Source: Sabellastarte sp. h YS-2021 (taxonomy: Eukaryota; Annelida; Polychaeta; Sabellida; Sabellidae). Taken from it: a stretch of DNA of 64,000 bases. The notes under the pieces are model-generated. The model did not search any database. It was not told the DNA's origin and saw only the letters and a program-made list of their open reading frames with translations. Position numbers and translations under genes: made by a program. The stretch is taken from the NCBI GenBank assembly GCA_964017235.1, contig OZ024936.1:95268537-95332536 (forward strand). The letters are read 5' to 3'. This document shows positions 21,116-33,201 of this stretch, piece after piece; the stretch's first letter is position 1; each line of letters opens with the position of its first letter.

Positions 21116-22735
21116 ATTAGATAATAATTATAATAATAATTGTCAGTTCTTTTATACCGCAATTCTAGTCACTGATTGGCTAATCACTGCACTACTCCAA
21201 TAAAAAGTACTTTTCTTAAGGCATTTAAATCCAGTTCGATGTTGTGGATGTCATCAGGTAGGCTATTGCAATATTGAGACGCTGCAACAAGGAAAGATCT
21301 GTATCCCTTGCTTTTCAGCTTCCATCAATGCTCTTTCAGTTCATACTTTTTGTCACCAGATTGTAGTGGTCTTGGGAGTTGGTTTATGGAAAGCAAGAAT
21401 TGAATATAGTTGGGGGCATCACCCTTTTATGGCTTGAACACAATGATGTTCAGTTTGTAGATAATGCACTGTGTTACAGGTAGTCAGTGCAGTTCATCAG
21501 ATAAGATGTTACAGAATCATTCTTTTTTTCAAATTCAAGATAGACCTAGTTGCAGCATTTTGTATACATAACTATATGATAAAATAATCTGGCATCTGGA
21601 CGTAGAGAGAGTTGTAGTATTCCAATTTTGCAGAGATAACTGAATGCACAATGATTTTAGCTGATGATGTGCCCTCAGATAATGATAGCAGGAGTTGCAG
21701 ATGTAAGTTATGTGATTATTTCATGTAAGCTCCTCATCAGTGATAACACCAAGGTTTTTCACACAGAGACTAGCTGGTACAATTGTTCCACGTACACTGA
21801 GAGCACCAAACAACACTTTTACATGCTGTTGAGATGTTTCAGCTATTAGAAATTCAGTCTTATCTTCATTAATTCTTAACTTGTTCCTGTTTATTCAGTC
21901 ACGCATCTCAGTTATGCAATTTTGAAGCTGTATTACAGTAGTTAGTTAGTCTTCCTCAATATTTGGTGATTCATAAGCATTATGTGAAATGTAGAATATC
22001 AATAGAGTGGTGATACCTATAGTACATACATTCATAACAGTGCCACAACAACCAGATTGTTGTCCAAATAATAATAATAATAGAAGGATTTACAGAGCAC
22101 AAAATTAATACAGATCCGTTCATTTCAAGAAGTGATAGTCCAGGGACAGACATGGGCCAATAGCCAAAAATCGTCAGCTAGGTTATGACTAAGTCTTGAG
22201 CTGGCTTCGGAAACCATTTAATGTCAGCTGGGATCTGACAGTTTGTGGCAACCTGTTTCATTCAACTGGTGCAGTAACTGCAAAGCCACGTATACCTATG
22301 CATGTGCTTCTTGGGGTGAGTTTATGAATAGCCAGAAAGTAAGACTGCTGGACTTGGTCAAAGCTGATAGATACAGGGGTTAGGAAAAGGAAAAGTTAAT
22401 AGCCTTAAAAACCAGAAGGTTGTATTTGAAAAGGATATGATGTTGAATTGGAAGCCAGTAGAGTTTTTTTCAAATAGTGTGTAACATGACTCATTCTGTC
22501 AAGTCTGAAAATGATACGGCAAAGAGCATTCCAAACTCTGTAGTTTAGCTATGTTAAACTTGCTAACCCCATAAAGTAAAGAGTTACAGTGGTCCAAATG
22601 ACTATTGATCATAGCATTTGCCACAAGTATTGCAGTATCAACACTGAGGAATATGCGAATTCTTTGCAAATCGCAAAGATTATAGTAACGATTATGGAAA
22701 CCTTGGCACCATGATTGTAAAAGGAGTTATCTCAG
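21116..22735 (-). repeat. Degenerate LINE-like 3' region
   Basis: Two (AAT)n-rich starts (about 21120-21145 and 22065-22082) precede decayed sequence. The position directly downstream, on the minus strand, of the RT fragment at 22736-22930 suggests the remains of the same non-LTR element, but no continuous frame survives. The assignment is weak. Confidence 0.35.
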
Positions 22736-22930
22736 TCAAAGATAACCCCCCAAATTCTTAACTTCCACCAATTGAGAAATATTGCTTTGGAGGAGTGTTA
22801 CAGGAAAATTTGACGCAAGCAACTCTCTAATGTGTTTGTTACCTACGATGATAAATTCTGTTTTTTTTTGCGGGTTAAGTTTTAGCTTAACACCATTAAT
22901 CCACTCCTCTACTGACTTGGGGGACACCAG
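22736..22930 (-). pseudogene. Non-LTR reverse transcriptase fragment
   Basis: A minus-strand frame of about 64 codons reads SPKSVEEWINGVKLKLNP, then KKTEFIIVGNKHIRELL and VEVKNLGGYL. This matches the segment following the RT active site in CR1/L2/jockey-like elements (W-x-x-x-N-x-LKLNP-x-KTEF...VKNLG). The active-site YxDD part would lie at higher coordinates and is not visible. It is only a short decayed remnant. Confidence 0.7.
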
Positions 22931-22994
22931 ACGGGAGAATTACAACCTCAAGAAAAGTAATACCTATTTAATTTTTTGTTTGCAGTTTGAAAGG

Positions 22995-23050
22995 TAAGAT
23001 TATATATATGTAATATATTGCATACTATATATTACATATGACATATATTA
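22995..23050. repeat. AT-rich imperfect palindrome
   Basis: TATGTAATATAT and ATATATTACATA face each other across a few bases (about 23007-23038). No function is claimed; it lies just upstream of a MITE-like element. Confidence 0.5.
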
Positions 23051-23189
23051 TAAGAATTACAGAATGTCACAAATGCGAACAAACCTCAACTTGGAACATC
23101 ACAGGCTTCATTATATCAATTTTGTACAGAATTATGAAGGAAACAAACCACATAAAACCAGCAGCAACTTCTGGTCAACAGACAGAGCC

Positions 23190-23539
23190 CTGGGGCCGTA
23201 TTCATAAAGAGATCTTAAGTCTGAGACAAAAAATAGTCTCAGCTTTGAGATTTGGTCTCAGCTGAGACCAAGTCTCACTTTGTATCCACAAAGAGGTTCT
23301 CAGCTGAGACCGAGCTTTTTAAAGTCCTCTTTTTAAGTCCTCTTTACAAAATTTAGGCCCACTACCTCCCAGACTTAGAGTTAAGTCCACTGACTTAGCA
23401 ATTTCATGGACTTAGCTGCTTTGTGAAAGTTGCTAAGTCTAAGACCACAGACTTAACATTCTGTTGACAAAATTTAAGCCCAAAGTCTTAAATTTAAGTC
23501 TAAGTCTGGGCTTAAGTCCATTTGTGAAATCGACCCCTG
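23190..23539. mobile_element. MITE-like element A with CTGGGGC termini
   Basis: It starts CTGGGGCCGTATTCATAAAG and ends with the inverted TTTGTGAAATCGACCCCTG. The interior has repeated GTCTCAGCTGAGACC palindromes and a set of GACTTAGxxx/AAGTCTAAGTC inverted blocks. There is no coding capacity. It belongs with the elements at 24747 and 25908 by terminal pattern. Confidence 0.65.
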
Positions 23540-24746
23540 ACTCTTCTAATTCAATAGATAAGTCACTTATGTCCACAGAACCCCCACTTTCTCCATCATT
23601 GAAAGTTTCAGATAGAGTCTCTTTGAGAGCTTCCATATTAAAGAGTATATGTTTATTATCCCATGTAATATAAAACCTTTCCCAACAAAATAATCCTTAT
23701 TCAGTTAAACTAAAACTAATATTACTTCAAAATGCAGTCATATCAGCTGTATATGCAATTACATTCAATTTTGTGGATACATTCCTTAACAAAAACCATG
23801 GCAAATATACTGTTGTGCACCTTTTATTTCGTCACAACTCCTAAACACATGTTTTAGGGATGTTAGTCTATATACCACTTTGAGAGGTTATATCTCAGTG
23901 GGGGATGCTCTGATTGATGTCTGGCTTGTTTACTGGGATTGTCTTACTCTCTGGCACACACATACAAAGTTTTAAAGAAACCTTTTTTAATGCACTGTGG
24001 ACTTTCAATGACAGAACAAATTAGTCGTGTGTTTTTACATAAACCAGTGGCACAAATATAAACAGACACCAAGATAACCTGTCTTCAGAACTTTTCAAAT
24101 ATAAGTGATATAAAGAAAACAACATGTAAACTTCACAACAGGATCCTCTTATCCTGACATTTGTTGTTTAATTTTTGTGACTTTAGTGTTTAAACCATTT
24201 AGATATGAAAAGTTTTGATGACTGTTTATCTTTGTGTCCATTCATCTTTATGTCCAGCCATATGCATGTTTACCTTGCAGAAAGATTAACATGAATACTA
24301 TTTTAACATGGTTCTAACTTCCATGTTATCCACTTGGAATATACTTTCATTCTGGTACTTATGGTCATGACAAAAATTATGGACACTCCAGTTTTCTGTC
24401 ATCAGTCTTTTAAGTTTGCACAAATATATTCACTGTTTGACAGATTGATAGAGTAAGGAATCTTAAATTTGCCTGAAATCTTAAATTCGCCACCTCTAAA
24501 ACTTTATTTAATTTTATGAAAACAATGATATTTTGTATCAAGCTTTGGTATTTTTTCAGTTCACAAAACCTTTATTTACTATACATTCAACAAATCTTAT
24601 CTCAATTCATTTACTGTATTCGTATTTCATGTGATGAATTTCAGATATATGGTGAAAGTTAGATTTCTTACTCTAGATTCAGTCGAAGAACACTGGTTGA
24701 TCATTGATAGATCAATTTAAACAACTACTCAAATAATTTTGAATCT
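23540..24746. other. Intronic sequence, nothing recognised
   Basis: AT-rich sequence without coding frames, terminal repeats or tandem arrays that I could support. Confidence 0.35.
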
Positions 24747-25341
24747 CTGGGGCAAATTTCACAAAAGGTCTTAGCCTGGTCTGAGTCTCAAACTTGAGAC
24801 TTTTGTCTCAAATTATTGGAACATTTTTCTTTGAGTCCATGGGCTCAGCCTTAATGGATTACATAAAAGCTCTCAGTCTCAGCTTTGGCTGAGCCACTGG
24901 CTCAATTGCTGAGACTGGTAGGGAGTGGGCTTAAGGTTTGTAACAGAGGTTAAAATATGGCTGCCATAATTCATTCTCCACTTCAAAATTTCAAACGGCT
25001 GAAAATAAGGTACAAGTATATAAAACAACCTCCTGAAGTAGTCTTTGGGTGTTTTGACACATTTTCAAGGTTTCCCAGTGCAAAAAAAAAACATTTGTGC
25101 AGAGATATTATGCATCAAACAAGGAACATAAATGTCATCAGTAGAATATTTTTACAACAAAAATTGGTCACATGACACCGAAAACCACTGTGGTTATTTG
25201 ATAAGCTTGATCTCAACTGAGACCCCGTCTTTGAAAACCATTTGAGACAAAGACTTAGCTGAGCCAGAAGGCTCTGATTTGAGTCAGTGACTCAGCCTGA
25301 GACTGGGCTAAATCTGAGACCTTTCATGAAATTCGCCCCTG
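24747..25341. mobile_element. MITE-like element B with CTGGGGC termini
   Basis: CTGGGGCAAATTTCACAAAA opens it, and CATGAAATTCGCCCCTG closes it in inverted orientation. Subterminal sequences are GTCTGAGTCTCAAACTTGAG at one side and TGAGCCAGAAGGCTCTGA at the other, sharing GAGTC/CTGAGAC blocks with element A. The middle (about 24950-25190) is unrelated AT-rich sequence. Non-coding. Confidence 0.65.
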
Positions 25342-25907
25342 GCTTTGACCTGAAGTGGATGAGTTGGTAGTTGTTAGCCACTGCCTGGTCAGATTCACAG
25401 AGGCCTTGTGGTTTAGCTTGTGGTTTGATTCCCACAAGGGACAAAGCTTAGGACATACACCAGTAACAACATGGTTGTTGAATGATGGGACATAAAACTC
25501 GATCTTTGGCCATTGGCCACTACCTGGTTGTTTTCAGTGCAATGTCTTGGCCAGGTAATATGTACATGTACTACTTTCCTTTTTCCCATAACAAGCTGTC
25601 ATGACGTTATCTGTACAGTGCGTTGAACATGACGTTCAATCGATCAGTTGTCAGTTACATATTTACAGAAATGCACAAATAAACATTGCATGAAATGGAT
25701 CCATTGTTACTCAAGATTATACACATATACCTTGGAGATGTTGTTTTGATGACACTATTTTTTTTTTCAATTTATACAATATTTACACATTAGTTGTTTC
25801 TATATTTTGCCTAATATGGCCCAAGTATGTATTAGAAAAAATAAATAAAAATGAACTTAACATATTAATTAAAACCTTCATCACTAAAAATGTTTTGAAT
25901 CAGACAG
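25342..25907. other. Possible old SINE plus unassigned sequence
   Basis: At 25405-25470, GGCCTTGTGGTTTAGC and GGTTTGATTCCC resemble tRNA A and B boxes about 30 bp apart, followed by ATGATGGGACATAAAACTCG. This could be a decayed tRNA-derived SINE of a family other than the one at 48780. I found no A-rich tail or target duplication. The remaining sequence has no feature. Confidence 0.3.
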
Positions 25908-26924
25908 CAGGGGCCGGTTTCACGAAGCCTCCTTTGTTTTTTCTTTCCTTAAAGTAAAGGAAGGGGGATTTCAACCTTTGGCAAGGCTTCCCTTAAATCC
26001 TTTTTCACAAAGCCTCCTTTATTCCACCTTACCAAAGATTTTCCTTAAAACAAAGGAAGGGCGATTCGCTGTGTAACCACACTGCTTAGAATTTCCCTTC
26101 CATTACTTCTATAACCTCCGCACAATTTATTTTAAATATTTAGAGAGTAAATTGCATTTTAGCATTTTAACTATTTTAAACTTGGTACATTAGGTACATT
26201 TTAACTTTCAGATACATTATTTGCATTTTTATTTCTTTTGGGAGTTGTTTCCAAAGCCTATAACCACACCAATGTTTTTCGTTCACTGTAAGTACATGTG
26301 TACTTGTGCACTTATTTTGTACCTAAATTACCTTATGGAGGCAATGCCCTTATTGTAACACTGTTAAAGATCAGTAAAGTCAGTAAATCTATATTTTACT
26401 ATGTTTTAATAAATTTTGTAAAATGCAGATTGGTTGAGATTATATTTTGCAAATCAATACAGTAGGTCACATGACAATTTTTTTACCCAAAGTAAGGGAG
26501 GGGCCCTTTATGTTCAAGGAAACTCCATGAATACGTTTCTCACTTCAAAAGTTTCAACATCAATTTTTCAAGAATTAAACAACAAGGAAATCCTGTTGAA
26601 GATTTTAAAAGAACAAAATTGTATGAAATCAACAGAAAAACATTGTTTGTGGATGTAAGTTTGACAATAATGTTTCAAGTTCTATATATTTAGGTGGATT
26701 CACCTTAAAATGTTCATTAAAGTTAATAAACATTCCTTGAAGGACACTTCCTTAAATCTAAGGTAGGCCCTTAGCTTCCTTGAAATTCAAGGGAGTTTTC
26801 AAGGTCTCCTTTAAGGAAGGAGGCTTTGTGAAACTGAGATTATTTAAAGGAGGGATAAAATCAAGGAAATCCTAGAATTTAAGGTGACCTTTATCTTAAG
26901 GAGGCTTCGTGAAACCGCCCCCTG
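25908..26924. mobile_element. MITE-like element C with CAGGGG termini
   Basis: The left end CAGGGGCCGGTTTCACGAAG and the right end, inverted, CTTCGTGAAACCGCCCCCTG match over about 25 bp, with GCCTCC continuing the match. Subterminal AAAGGAAGG and CCTTCCTTT blocks repeat in both orientations. CAGGGG termini are seen in hAT elements, but no 8-bp duplication is visible here, so the superfamily is open. There is no transposase. Confidence 0.75.
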
Positions 26925-27410
26925 ATGTTGAAAGCAGGGGTGGGTGGGGTGTGTTTAAAACTGATACCTGGAGCAGTGAACTTTTAACCAGAGAATGAAA
27001 ACACTTGAAGCAGGACAATATTTAACAAAACTTTATTCTACTTCTAGTGTTGTGTTTATCTTTGGTGTGGCATATTTATATGCAACTATCACAAATTAGT
27101 TTATTTTGGGTTATTTTGATCAATTAAGTAATTGGGCGCAGACCAAACAGGCATAAGTACAACATAAATGGTTGTATTGTTGGGAATATTCTTACCAATC
27201 AGATTTGTTGATTCAATCGGCATAGGTGTCAACACCAATAATATGACGCAAAAGCTTTTTAATAGTAAGACATAAACTTAACTGCAGCAGTCTCTGTACA
27301 AGTATAATCTAAAACTTCAACAGGATTTCCTTATAGTTTTGGCTAACTTCCATTTTACTTTGAAAATTACTGTATTGTTAATATTATGACATAAAGCTTC
27401 TTTTTAATAC
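26925..27410. other. Nothing recognised
   Basis: AT-rich intronic sequence between element C and the CCTCCGCC repeat; no supported feature. Confidence 0.35.
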
Positions 27411-27720
27411 CTCCGCCAAGGAGGTTATGTTTTCGTGTGAGTTGGTTTGTGCGTTTGTTTGTGAACAAGATAACTCAAAAACTTATGAACGGATTTTAAT
27501 AAAATTTTCAGGATATGTCTGCAAAGGTAAAAGGAAGAAATTATTAGATTTTGGGAGTGATCCGGATCACTATCTGGATCTTCCTAATCCATGACATGTA
27601 ATTTTTAAAGACAGATAACCAAAAAGTTATGGATGGATTTTGATGAAATTTTCAGGAAATGTCTTAAATGGGACAAGGAACAAGTGATTAGATTTTGGGA
27701 GTGATCTGGATCACTGTCTG
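27411..27720 (+). repeat. Dispersed repeat with CCTCCGCCAAGGAGG head, second copy
   Basis: ACCTCCGCCAAGGAGGTTAT opens it. It is followed by GAACAAGATAACTCAAAAAC, GGATTTTAATAAAATTTTCA and two units of GATTTTGGGAGTGATC. It is the same family and orientation as 10690-11100, with similar internal units (about 130 bp). Confidence 0.7.
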
Positions 27721-28641
27721 AGTGCTCTTGTTTATACATAAATTCAAGTAAATCGTGTTCTACCTATACAGAGTCCACTATAGTGTTTGTCAAACTTAAG
27801 ATATGTTTTCTTTCAACATTGAAGCTCAATGAAAATCATCCTAATAAACATAAGTATCATATGTAATTATCTGTAATATAAAGTGCAATTACAACAAACT
27901 TGTCAAGCTGTTGCACATTGTTATTTGTTGTCTTACTTTTTTTAAGTCTCTGTAAAATGAAAGACACAAAATTAAAACATCGGAAATGCATCCAAAATTA
28001 CTGTTTTAATTGAAACGCCATTATTACAGATGCTGTTTCTTGTGTCCATGTCACAATTTTTCACATGCACACATTTGTTTTGTCTATTGAAGTGCCACAG
28101 TCTGCTGTACAAGTGTGAACAACATTTAGGGTAGGGGTAGCTTACACCAGTCGCTGCTGCCATGTTACTGAATAGGATTGTACAATGTACTCATGCAGAT
28201 TGCCATGCAGATTGCCATGAAAAGTGCATAATGTTGAACAAAATAAAAGTATTTAATATATATAAGTTACAGAAGCACTAAAAGAGCATAAAATCCCCTC
28301 CAAGGGCAAACACTTCTAGTATGAGTCATGAGTGCAATGCCAAAAAATCCTTTAAAATAGGCCAGGATCTAGGCAGGAAAACCCTTTTAGAAATCCCTGG
28401 ATCCAGAGAGAGAACCAATTTATCACCTTTTGATTTTACTATCTCATGAAAATTTCATCAAAAAAATCCATCTTTATATTTAATCCATCTTTAGCTGTTT
28501 TCAAACCTCCATTATTACGTGCCTTGGCAGAAGTATGACCACACAGAGGGTATTTGTTTGACCTACAGTAGTTCTAGTTTTACAGATTCTACTGTAGATC
28601 ATTAAAATACAGTGGATTTATGGATTACGTTCTCGTTACAG
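27721..28641 (+). other. Intron sequence before MAM exon
   Basis: Mostly unassigned. About 28270-28540 resembles a decayed minus-strand relative of the CCTCCGCC repeat (TTTTCAAACCTCC..., CCTTGGCAGAAG). The stretch ends in the acceptor TACGTTCTCGTTACAG at 28641. Confidence 0.4.
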
Positions 28642-28834
28642 AAACTCTACCATTCACATGTTCTTTCGAGCTGGACTTGTGTGGGATGTTCCAGAGAACT
28701 AAGGACAATTTTGATTGGATGAGAAAAATTGGGCACACAGATTCTGAGGGTACGGGTCCATCAAGTGCTAGACTCGGTATATGGTATGTGTATGCAGATG
28801 CCAGTTCACCAAGAGAGCAAAATGACAGAGCATA
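28642..28834 (+). CDS. MAM-domain gene, first exon of MAM repeat 2
   Basis: This 193-bp exon starts in phase 1, matching the phase-1 end of the 2617-2701 exon, and ends in phase 2 at a consensus GTAAGT donor (28835). It encodes TLPFTCSFELDLCGMFQRTK, then DNFDWMRKIGHT, GTGPSSARLGIWYVYADAS and PREQNDRA. These are the MAM N-terminal hallmarks: first Cys in 'CSFE', 'LCG', 'D-x-FDW', and 'G-x-YVYADAS'. The domain is extracellular and mediates adhesion or oligomerisation in its families. If the 2617 exon joins directly, the two MAM domains are separated by only the split lysine codon and a few residues. Confidence 0.92.
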
Positions 28835-30002
28835 GTAAGTGTTCTAAAATTAGTTTTGGTCTACCACTTACTGGTGACCTTGCCAGGTTTTAAACCTTGA
28901 AATAATTTTTGTGAAACAATTTTTTTTGCAATAAAAAGGCTGTACTAAGGAACTTGCATTCATTGAATTCGTGTATACATTTGAAAAAAGAAATTAAAAA
29001 GTTATTATTAAAAACTGAATAAAGCAAACAGAAATTTTGAACTGAAATAAAACAAGATCATGTCTTTATGAAATATTGGATTGTCACAGCCCTAGCTAAG
29101 GGCCTGGTCACACTGTTCCATGTAGTCGTAATAACTCGTGTATCAATTTAATCTACAAGGTGCTCTGTAAATGGATCTCATATGTTGTAGTTATACCACA
29201 TCTTCCTTCACCCATCCCTCTGGCCTTTACATTTAATATTAGAATGTGGCAGGTTGTCAGAGGTTTTTCAAGCATTTCTAAAAAGGTTGTTACATGCTGG
29301 AACTGCTGTCCACGTTGTAGTGAATGTGTCCAACAAAAGATACAAATCCTGACTTATAAAGCAACCTGACTTATACAACCTATATAACCGATATTACCGA
29401 AACATAAAACATGTCAAGCCACAAATGAGCCTGGATGAATTAAAGTTAGTGTGTGACCAAGGTCTAAGACATTCCGATGTTGTAGAAGCCTGTTCCATTT
29501 CTGCTGTATTTTTAAACCATATTCCCGATTGTCAATTTCCAGGAATTGGGAAGTGAATCTTATATATCTTCCTGATCTAAAAGTCATCATACAGACATCC
29601 TGTACAGAAAAATATAGAACATTCTGAAATTCAAAATGTTTAAAATTATTACAAAATCTCTCCTGAATCAGGTTTATGACATCGTAAACCCGATCATATT
29701 GTCATCTTTTTCATTTTAGAGCAATCTTAAACCTATCTTACAGCAATCATTTCCTTCTTATAGTGATTGTAAAAACTTGGCCAATCAGATGGATTGGGAA
29801 AATATTGCAAACTGTTGTAAACCTAAATATCTTGTGCATCGAGACTGCATCGTGCATTTTCACAATCGGTATCTGTTCCATTAATCAAATATACGTGGTA
29901 AATCGTGGGTAAAAATATGAGTATTTTTGTTGCTCTATGTTCATAGAATTTGTTATCAAATATAGAAAGATTGTAATTGGAGATGCTTTCAATTCATTGT
30001 AA
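28835..30002. other. Intron sequence, nothing recognised
   Basis: No coding or RNA feature was supported. The last three bases (30000-30002, TAA) are the target duplication of the Harbinger copy that follows. Confidence 0.4.
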
Positions 30003-30333
30003 TGGGGGTGTTCCACTGGAATCGACGCTGTAGCAGACCCTACGACTCTAGGTGTGGTTGCAAAAATTGGGGAAGAAAAACATAAAAAATGTTGGGTTGG
30101 CTAAATATCCCTGACAGGACGTAGTACACCCCGGCTTGTCTGGAGTTACTTCCTGATCTGACTTGGGGTCAGGATGACTTTCTTCATGACAAGACAGGAA
30201 ACTGCTGTGACAAGCCGTAAACCCTGACAAGCTGTAAGGACAAACAGAGAGGACTGGACCATTTTCCAGACTCACCCCGAGTGGACTGGTTAATTCATGG
30301 AGTCAGGATCCAGAATCAGGATGGAACCAACAC

Positions 30334-30341
30334 TATATAAA
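30334..30341 (+). promoter_or_regulatory. TATA box of Harbinger transposase, copy 2
   Basis: TATATAAA lies 41 bp before the ATG at 30383, mirroring copy 1 (14651-14658). Confidence 0.6.
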
Positions 30342-30382
30342 CCCACTTTGTCTCTCATAAAACATCATTTGTCACTGCAAAG

Positions 30383-31636
30383 ATGCCAGCTACACATCAG
30401 AGAGACTTTCCACAGAAACTTAATGTACTTTTAGTTTTTATTGAGTTTAATATTTTGATTTTCATCATGATTTGCAAAGAAGGACACAGGAACACCACCT
30501 TTGCTACAGCCAGCACCACAGCTACAGCCACAGCCAACCCTAGGAGTAGAAGAAAACTAGCAAAACCATGGGTCATGGCCTGAATCTTTCCAAGACAAGA
30601 AAAAAGATATAACTGCAACCTTCTGCCTGACTTAATACACACTGACATCCCCGGATACCAGAATTTTGTCAGGATGCCACCTGCCGTTTTTGAAGAAAGC
30701 ATACACCACCGCATCAAAAAGTGAGTCAGCAATTTCAGGAAGCCCTTAGAAGTAGGACTGAAACTGGCAATAATGCCTAGACACCTGGTCATTGGAGAGA
30801 CCAACACCTCCTTGCAGTATCACTGGCTGGTTGGCCGAACCACCATCTGCAAATTCGTTCCATCCTTGCTGAATTCCAGGATAAAAATTTTTATGCTGTC
30901 CTAATAGCCCTGATGAGGGGAAAGGGGTAGAGGAGAAGTTCAGAAACAGATGGACTGTCTCCCACACTATACAGGCACTAGACGGGAAGCATATCGCCAT
31001 GAAGAAGCCAAAGGAATCAGGCAGTGACTATTACAACTACAGGGGCTTCTTTTCCCTGGTGCTCCTAGCCCTGGTCAATGCAGGATACAGATTCATGTGG
31101 ATAGATTGTGGGTCAAGTGGTTCTTCATCAGATGCGCAGATTTTCAACAGAAGCGATTTGAGGGAGAAGATTCAGGGTGGCAGCTTGAGTCTTCCGGCAC
31201 CTGAACCACTGGGGGAGGGAAGACCGGATTTGCACTACTTCTTGCTGGGTGCCAACGCGCTTTGATACCGTGGATGGTGAAACTCTACAGCAGAAGACAA
31301 CTCACAAATGAAGAAAGAATAGCCAACTACAGGATCATCAGAGGCAGGAGGGTGGTAGAAAATGCCTTTGAAATAATAGTGAGCCTGTTCAGGGTACTAC
31401 TGGGCACCATCAAGCAAAGGCCAGGTTGTCATAGACATTGTGTTTGCGCATGTGGTGTTGCACAACATGAGGCCAAACATCAACAGGACCTACTAAAATA
31501 CTACTTCAATCAAGTGGGGGCATTGGCTGGACAGGAGGACAGGATCTGTCAACCAACAACCCTGGGGGCAGAAACTGGCATTTATCAGTCCTTTTCAGGA
31601 CTACCCAATTTTTCTAAGAACTTTTACTTAAGCTGA
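30383..31636 (+). pseudogene. PIF/Harbinger transposase, copy 2, broken
   Basis: It starts MPATHQRDFPQKLNVLLVF, aligned with copy 1. The first frame ends at TGA 30581-30583, where copy 1 reads W. Fragments then continue in changing frames: RMPPAVFEESIHHRIKK, then SLQYHWLVGRTTICKFVPS, then a damaged stretch at 30880-31000. From 30999 the frame MKKPKESGSDYYNYRGFFS, LVNAGYRFMWIDCGSSG and SSDAQIF is clear. The second catalytic region reads LLGANAL, with Asn where Asp is expected. A frame change at about 31260 leads to IPWMVKLYSRR and RRVVENAFEI, keeping the catalytic Glu that copy 1 lost. The two copies therefore died by different mutations. Confidence 0.88.
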
Positions 31637-31762
31637 AGTTGCTCAAATTCCAAACAAAATCCAATTCATTTCCAACAAGTTTCAAAACCATTTCAAACCA
31701 AATCACAAGACCCCTGTTGAACATCTTCAACCCAGGTTATGTAAAAAGATCCCTGTTAAATG

Positions 31763-33201
31763 TCAAATTGGTGAATCTTGTTTTTGGAAGATTCGGGTGA
31801 TCCTGAAAAAGACCTTTAAATGTTTTACAGCAGTGGTCCTGAAAAGGACTGATTGGAGGCAAGTGCAGTTGTTTTGCTGCTGCTGCTGTTTGGCATCGGC
31901 TGGCTGCAGAGGCGGCAGAGGCTGGGCTGGTTTCTGCTGCTTTGGCTGCACTGCAGTGGTGGTTGGAGGAGAGGGGGATGGTGGTTGCATGTCGGCTGGT
32001 GAAAACGGCTGCAGTGTATTGATCTGTTGGTAGTCCAGCACTGAAGGTAGATTCCTAAAGAATCCTGAGAGTCCCAATATGTTGTGAGGAAATTTCTTCG
32101 CCTGTACCAGAGGCAACTGATGGAGGATTGAAATGCTTCATCAGGGTCAATGTGAATGTAAATGGTCATGAAGATTCAGCCTGTTGGTCGTCAACAACTA
32201 AGAAGGAAGTCAGCTACTCTCTGGATTGCTGCTGCTGTCCTTGGTTACCACTTGGCTCTGCTGAGCAGGTTGGATGACATGGTTTGAAGGCATTTGAGAC
32301 TCTGGGATGGTGCTGGTTGCTGTGGCTGTTGCAATGTCTGAGGCACAAATGTTGAAGTTGCACTTGAGCTTCGTGAAAGTGTCCATTGTTGTGGTTGTTG
32401 GGGCTGATGGCCTCATTCCTCTGCCCTGCTGAAGAGCGCCTGGAAGCTATGGTGGGGCTGGTGACTTGTTGAGGCTGTAGTGTGGTGTCTGTTGACTGCA
32501 TGCTTATCTCCATTCTGTCCATGTCGGTAGAAGTTCTGGAGATGTGGTGTTCTGAAGCAGTGGATGCACTGGCTCCTTGAACCTGGGACTTGAAGCCTGA
32601 TGATTTGCTGAGTCCCTTGCATCTGATATGTGACTTCAGGAAGCCAAATTTATCCTGTATCACATTCTGACGTTCTGTCCTCTCTTTCGGGGTTTATCCA
32701 GACTCGGATTGTGTGATGTGTCCTTTGTGACTCAAACAAGGTCTTGCGCACCTTGACAGACAGGTTGCAACTGTTGGCGAACCTCTCCGTAAGACATTCC
32801 TTCTTTGCTTTGTCCTTGAAATGATCATTTTTCTGGTCATACAACTCCTCATGGTCCTTTGCAAAATCGAAAAATAGCCTCCTCATCTGAGTAACTCAGG
32901 TGTATCTTGGTCATGTGCCCCTTCTTGTATCATGAGTGTGATGACTGCGATGTGCCCGCCTCTCCTCCAGCCTCTGTTTCTGTGTTACTTTTGTCTGTCC
33001 ATGCATGCTTTTCTGCAAATCCCTCCTCTGGTGAGTGTGTAGCTTCCTTTCCTCCTCCCTCATGGGCTCCTCCTCCCTCTGTTTCTGTTCCTCATCCTCC
33101 CTTTCTCTTACTTTCCTCTCCTACCTTCTCCAGTGTATATCTATCACTGAGTCCCCCAGCTCAAATTCAGGAACACTGTCAGTTGGAACTTCTATCTTCA
33201 T
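31763..33201 (-). pseudogene. Harbinger MADF-type accessory protein, copy 2, broken
   Basis: On the minus strand it starts MKIEVPTDSVPEFELGDSV at 33201, soon hits a stop, then has an acidic/Arg-rich tract. The MADF-like block is MRRLFFDFAKDHEELYDQKN, KKECLTERFANSCNLS and VRKTLFESQRTHH (32886-32720). Next is KFGFLKSHIRCKGLSKSS (matching SFSFLRGHIRRTGMSKSP of copy 1), then a Gln/Ser/Thr-rich part and a Pro/Gln-rich end with LQPFSPADMQPPSPS (31990-32020). Frame changes and stops divide it into at least three pieces. The proposed role, helping the transposase bind and enter the nucleus, is family knowledge. Confidence 0.75.

Noticed and set aside
23439-23673. Overlapping open frames on both strands
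   Set aside because: They coincide with the palindromic AAGTCTAAGTC region of MITE-like element A.
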